In this document: in pieces, positions 63,885 to 64,000 of the stretch
Position numbering within the stretch: the stretch's first letter is position 1
How the letters are laid out: the number at the start of each line of letters is the position of its first letter
Source: Bradyrhizobium sp. ARR65
GTDB taxonomy: Bacteria > Pseudomonadota > Alphaproteobacteria > Rhizobiales > Xanthobacteraceae
Assembly (NCBI RefSeq): GCF_000472385.1
Contig: NZ_AWZU01000002.1
Span: forward strand, 310,001-374,000
DNA length: 64,000 nt
Direction of reading: 5' to 3'
The notes under the pieces: model-generated
What the model saw: the letters and a program-made list of their open reading frames with translations, nothing else
Told to the model about the DNA's origin: nothing
Database searches by the model: none
Translations under genes and position numbers: made by a program

Positions 63885-64000
63885 GGCCGCGACCCGCCAT
63901 GCAGAATCGAGTTTCCAATGGACGATAAAATGCTCTAGACAACGCGCGAAATCTCAAAAATTCACCCGACAAATCCTGATCTGACCCGGCCGATGGCGGC

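Overview
The window is ordinary chromosomal DNA of a high-GC alphaproteobacterium of the Bradyrhizobium/Rhodopseudomonas group (order Hyphomicrobiales). This rests on protein content, short overlapping genes, a circularly permuted tmRNA gene with tag ANDNYAPVAQAA, an alpha-type SspB, a rhizobial-type glpRDSTPQUV glycerol locus, and many short palindromic repeats with a CCGGAAT-CTCGAG-ATTCCGG core. I saw no rRNA or tRNA genes, insertion sequence, prophage or CRISPR array. No search was run; all names come from reading the sequence.

Layout. 1-6784: the end of a flavin-reductase-like gene, then a beta-oxidation operon (FadE-type dehydrogenase, thiolase, FadJ-type enzyme, thioesterase) with start/stop overlaps. 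6923-17815: glycerol catabolism and uptake, with glpR, a GlcG/HbpS-like protein facing the other way, and glpD-glpS-glpT-glpP-glpQ-glpU-glpV closed by a terminator; an operator-like cluster precedes glpD. 17863-30801: mixed housekeeping and envelope genes, including a TPR protein, Old Yellow Enzyme, lytic transglycosylase, GrlR-like protein, a secreted zincin-like protein, FUSC-type membrane protein, HiPIP, zinc alcohol dehydrogenase, a cytosolic copper-storage protein, a methyltransferase and an atypical patatin-like protein. 31029-39775: a TetR regulator divergent from a cytochrome P450 with a long palindrome between them, an AsmA protein, a DinB protein divergent from a LysR regulator with a perfect palindrome between them, and a DUF2336 protein.

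39810-49174: feoAB, a DUF4169/ribbon-helix-helix pair, fumC, sspB, the two-piece ssrA (tmRNA), a split chromate transporter and tctBA. 49384-51187: thyA, a GNAT gene and folA, which together supply and recycle folate for dTMP synthesis. 51392-55539: hflK-hflC-DUF2065-degP, a membrane and periplasmic protein quality-control cluster. 55708-57522: serB and miaA, divergent with three bases between their start codons. 57743-61683: a branched-chain amino acid locus with a promoter, an Ile/Leu/Val-rich leader peptide, a terminator, ilvB, a threonine dehydratase and ilvH. The end holds a methyltransferase and two amino-acid/metabolite exporter genes.

The most interesting points are (1) the two glycerol-transporter ATPases, whose defective motifs are complementary and predict one working and one dead ATP site; (2) ssrA placed just upstream of sspB, the adaptor for its tagged products; (3) a complete transcription-attenuation leader before ilvB; (4) two clean operator palindromes; and (5) a secreted HEFLH protein of unknown role.
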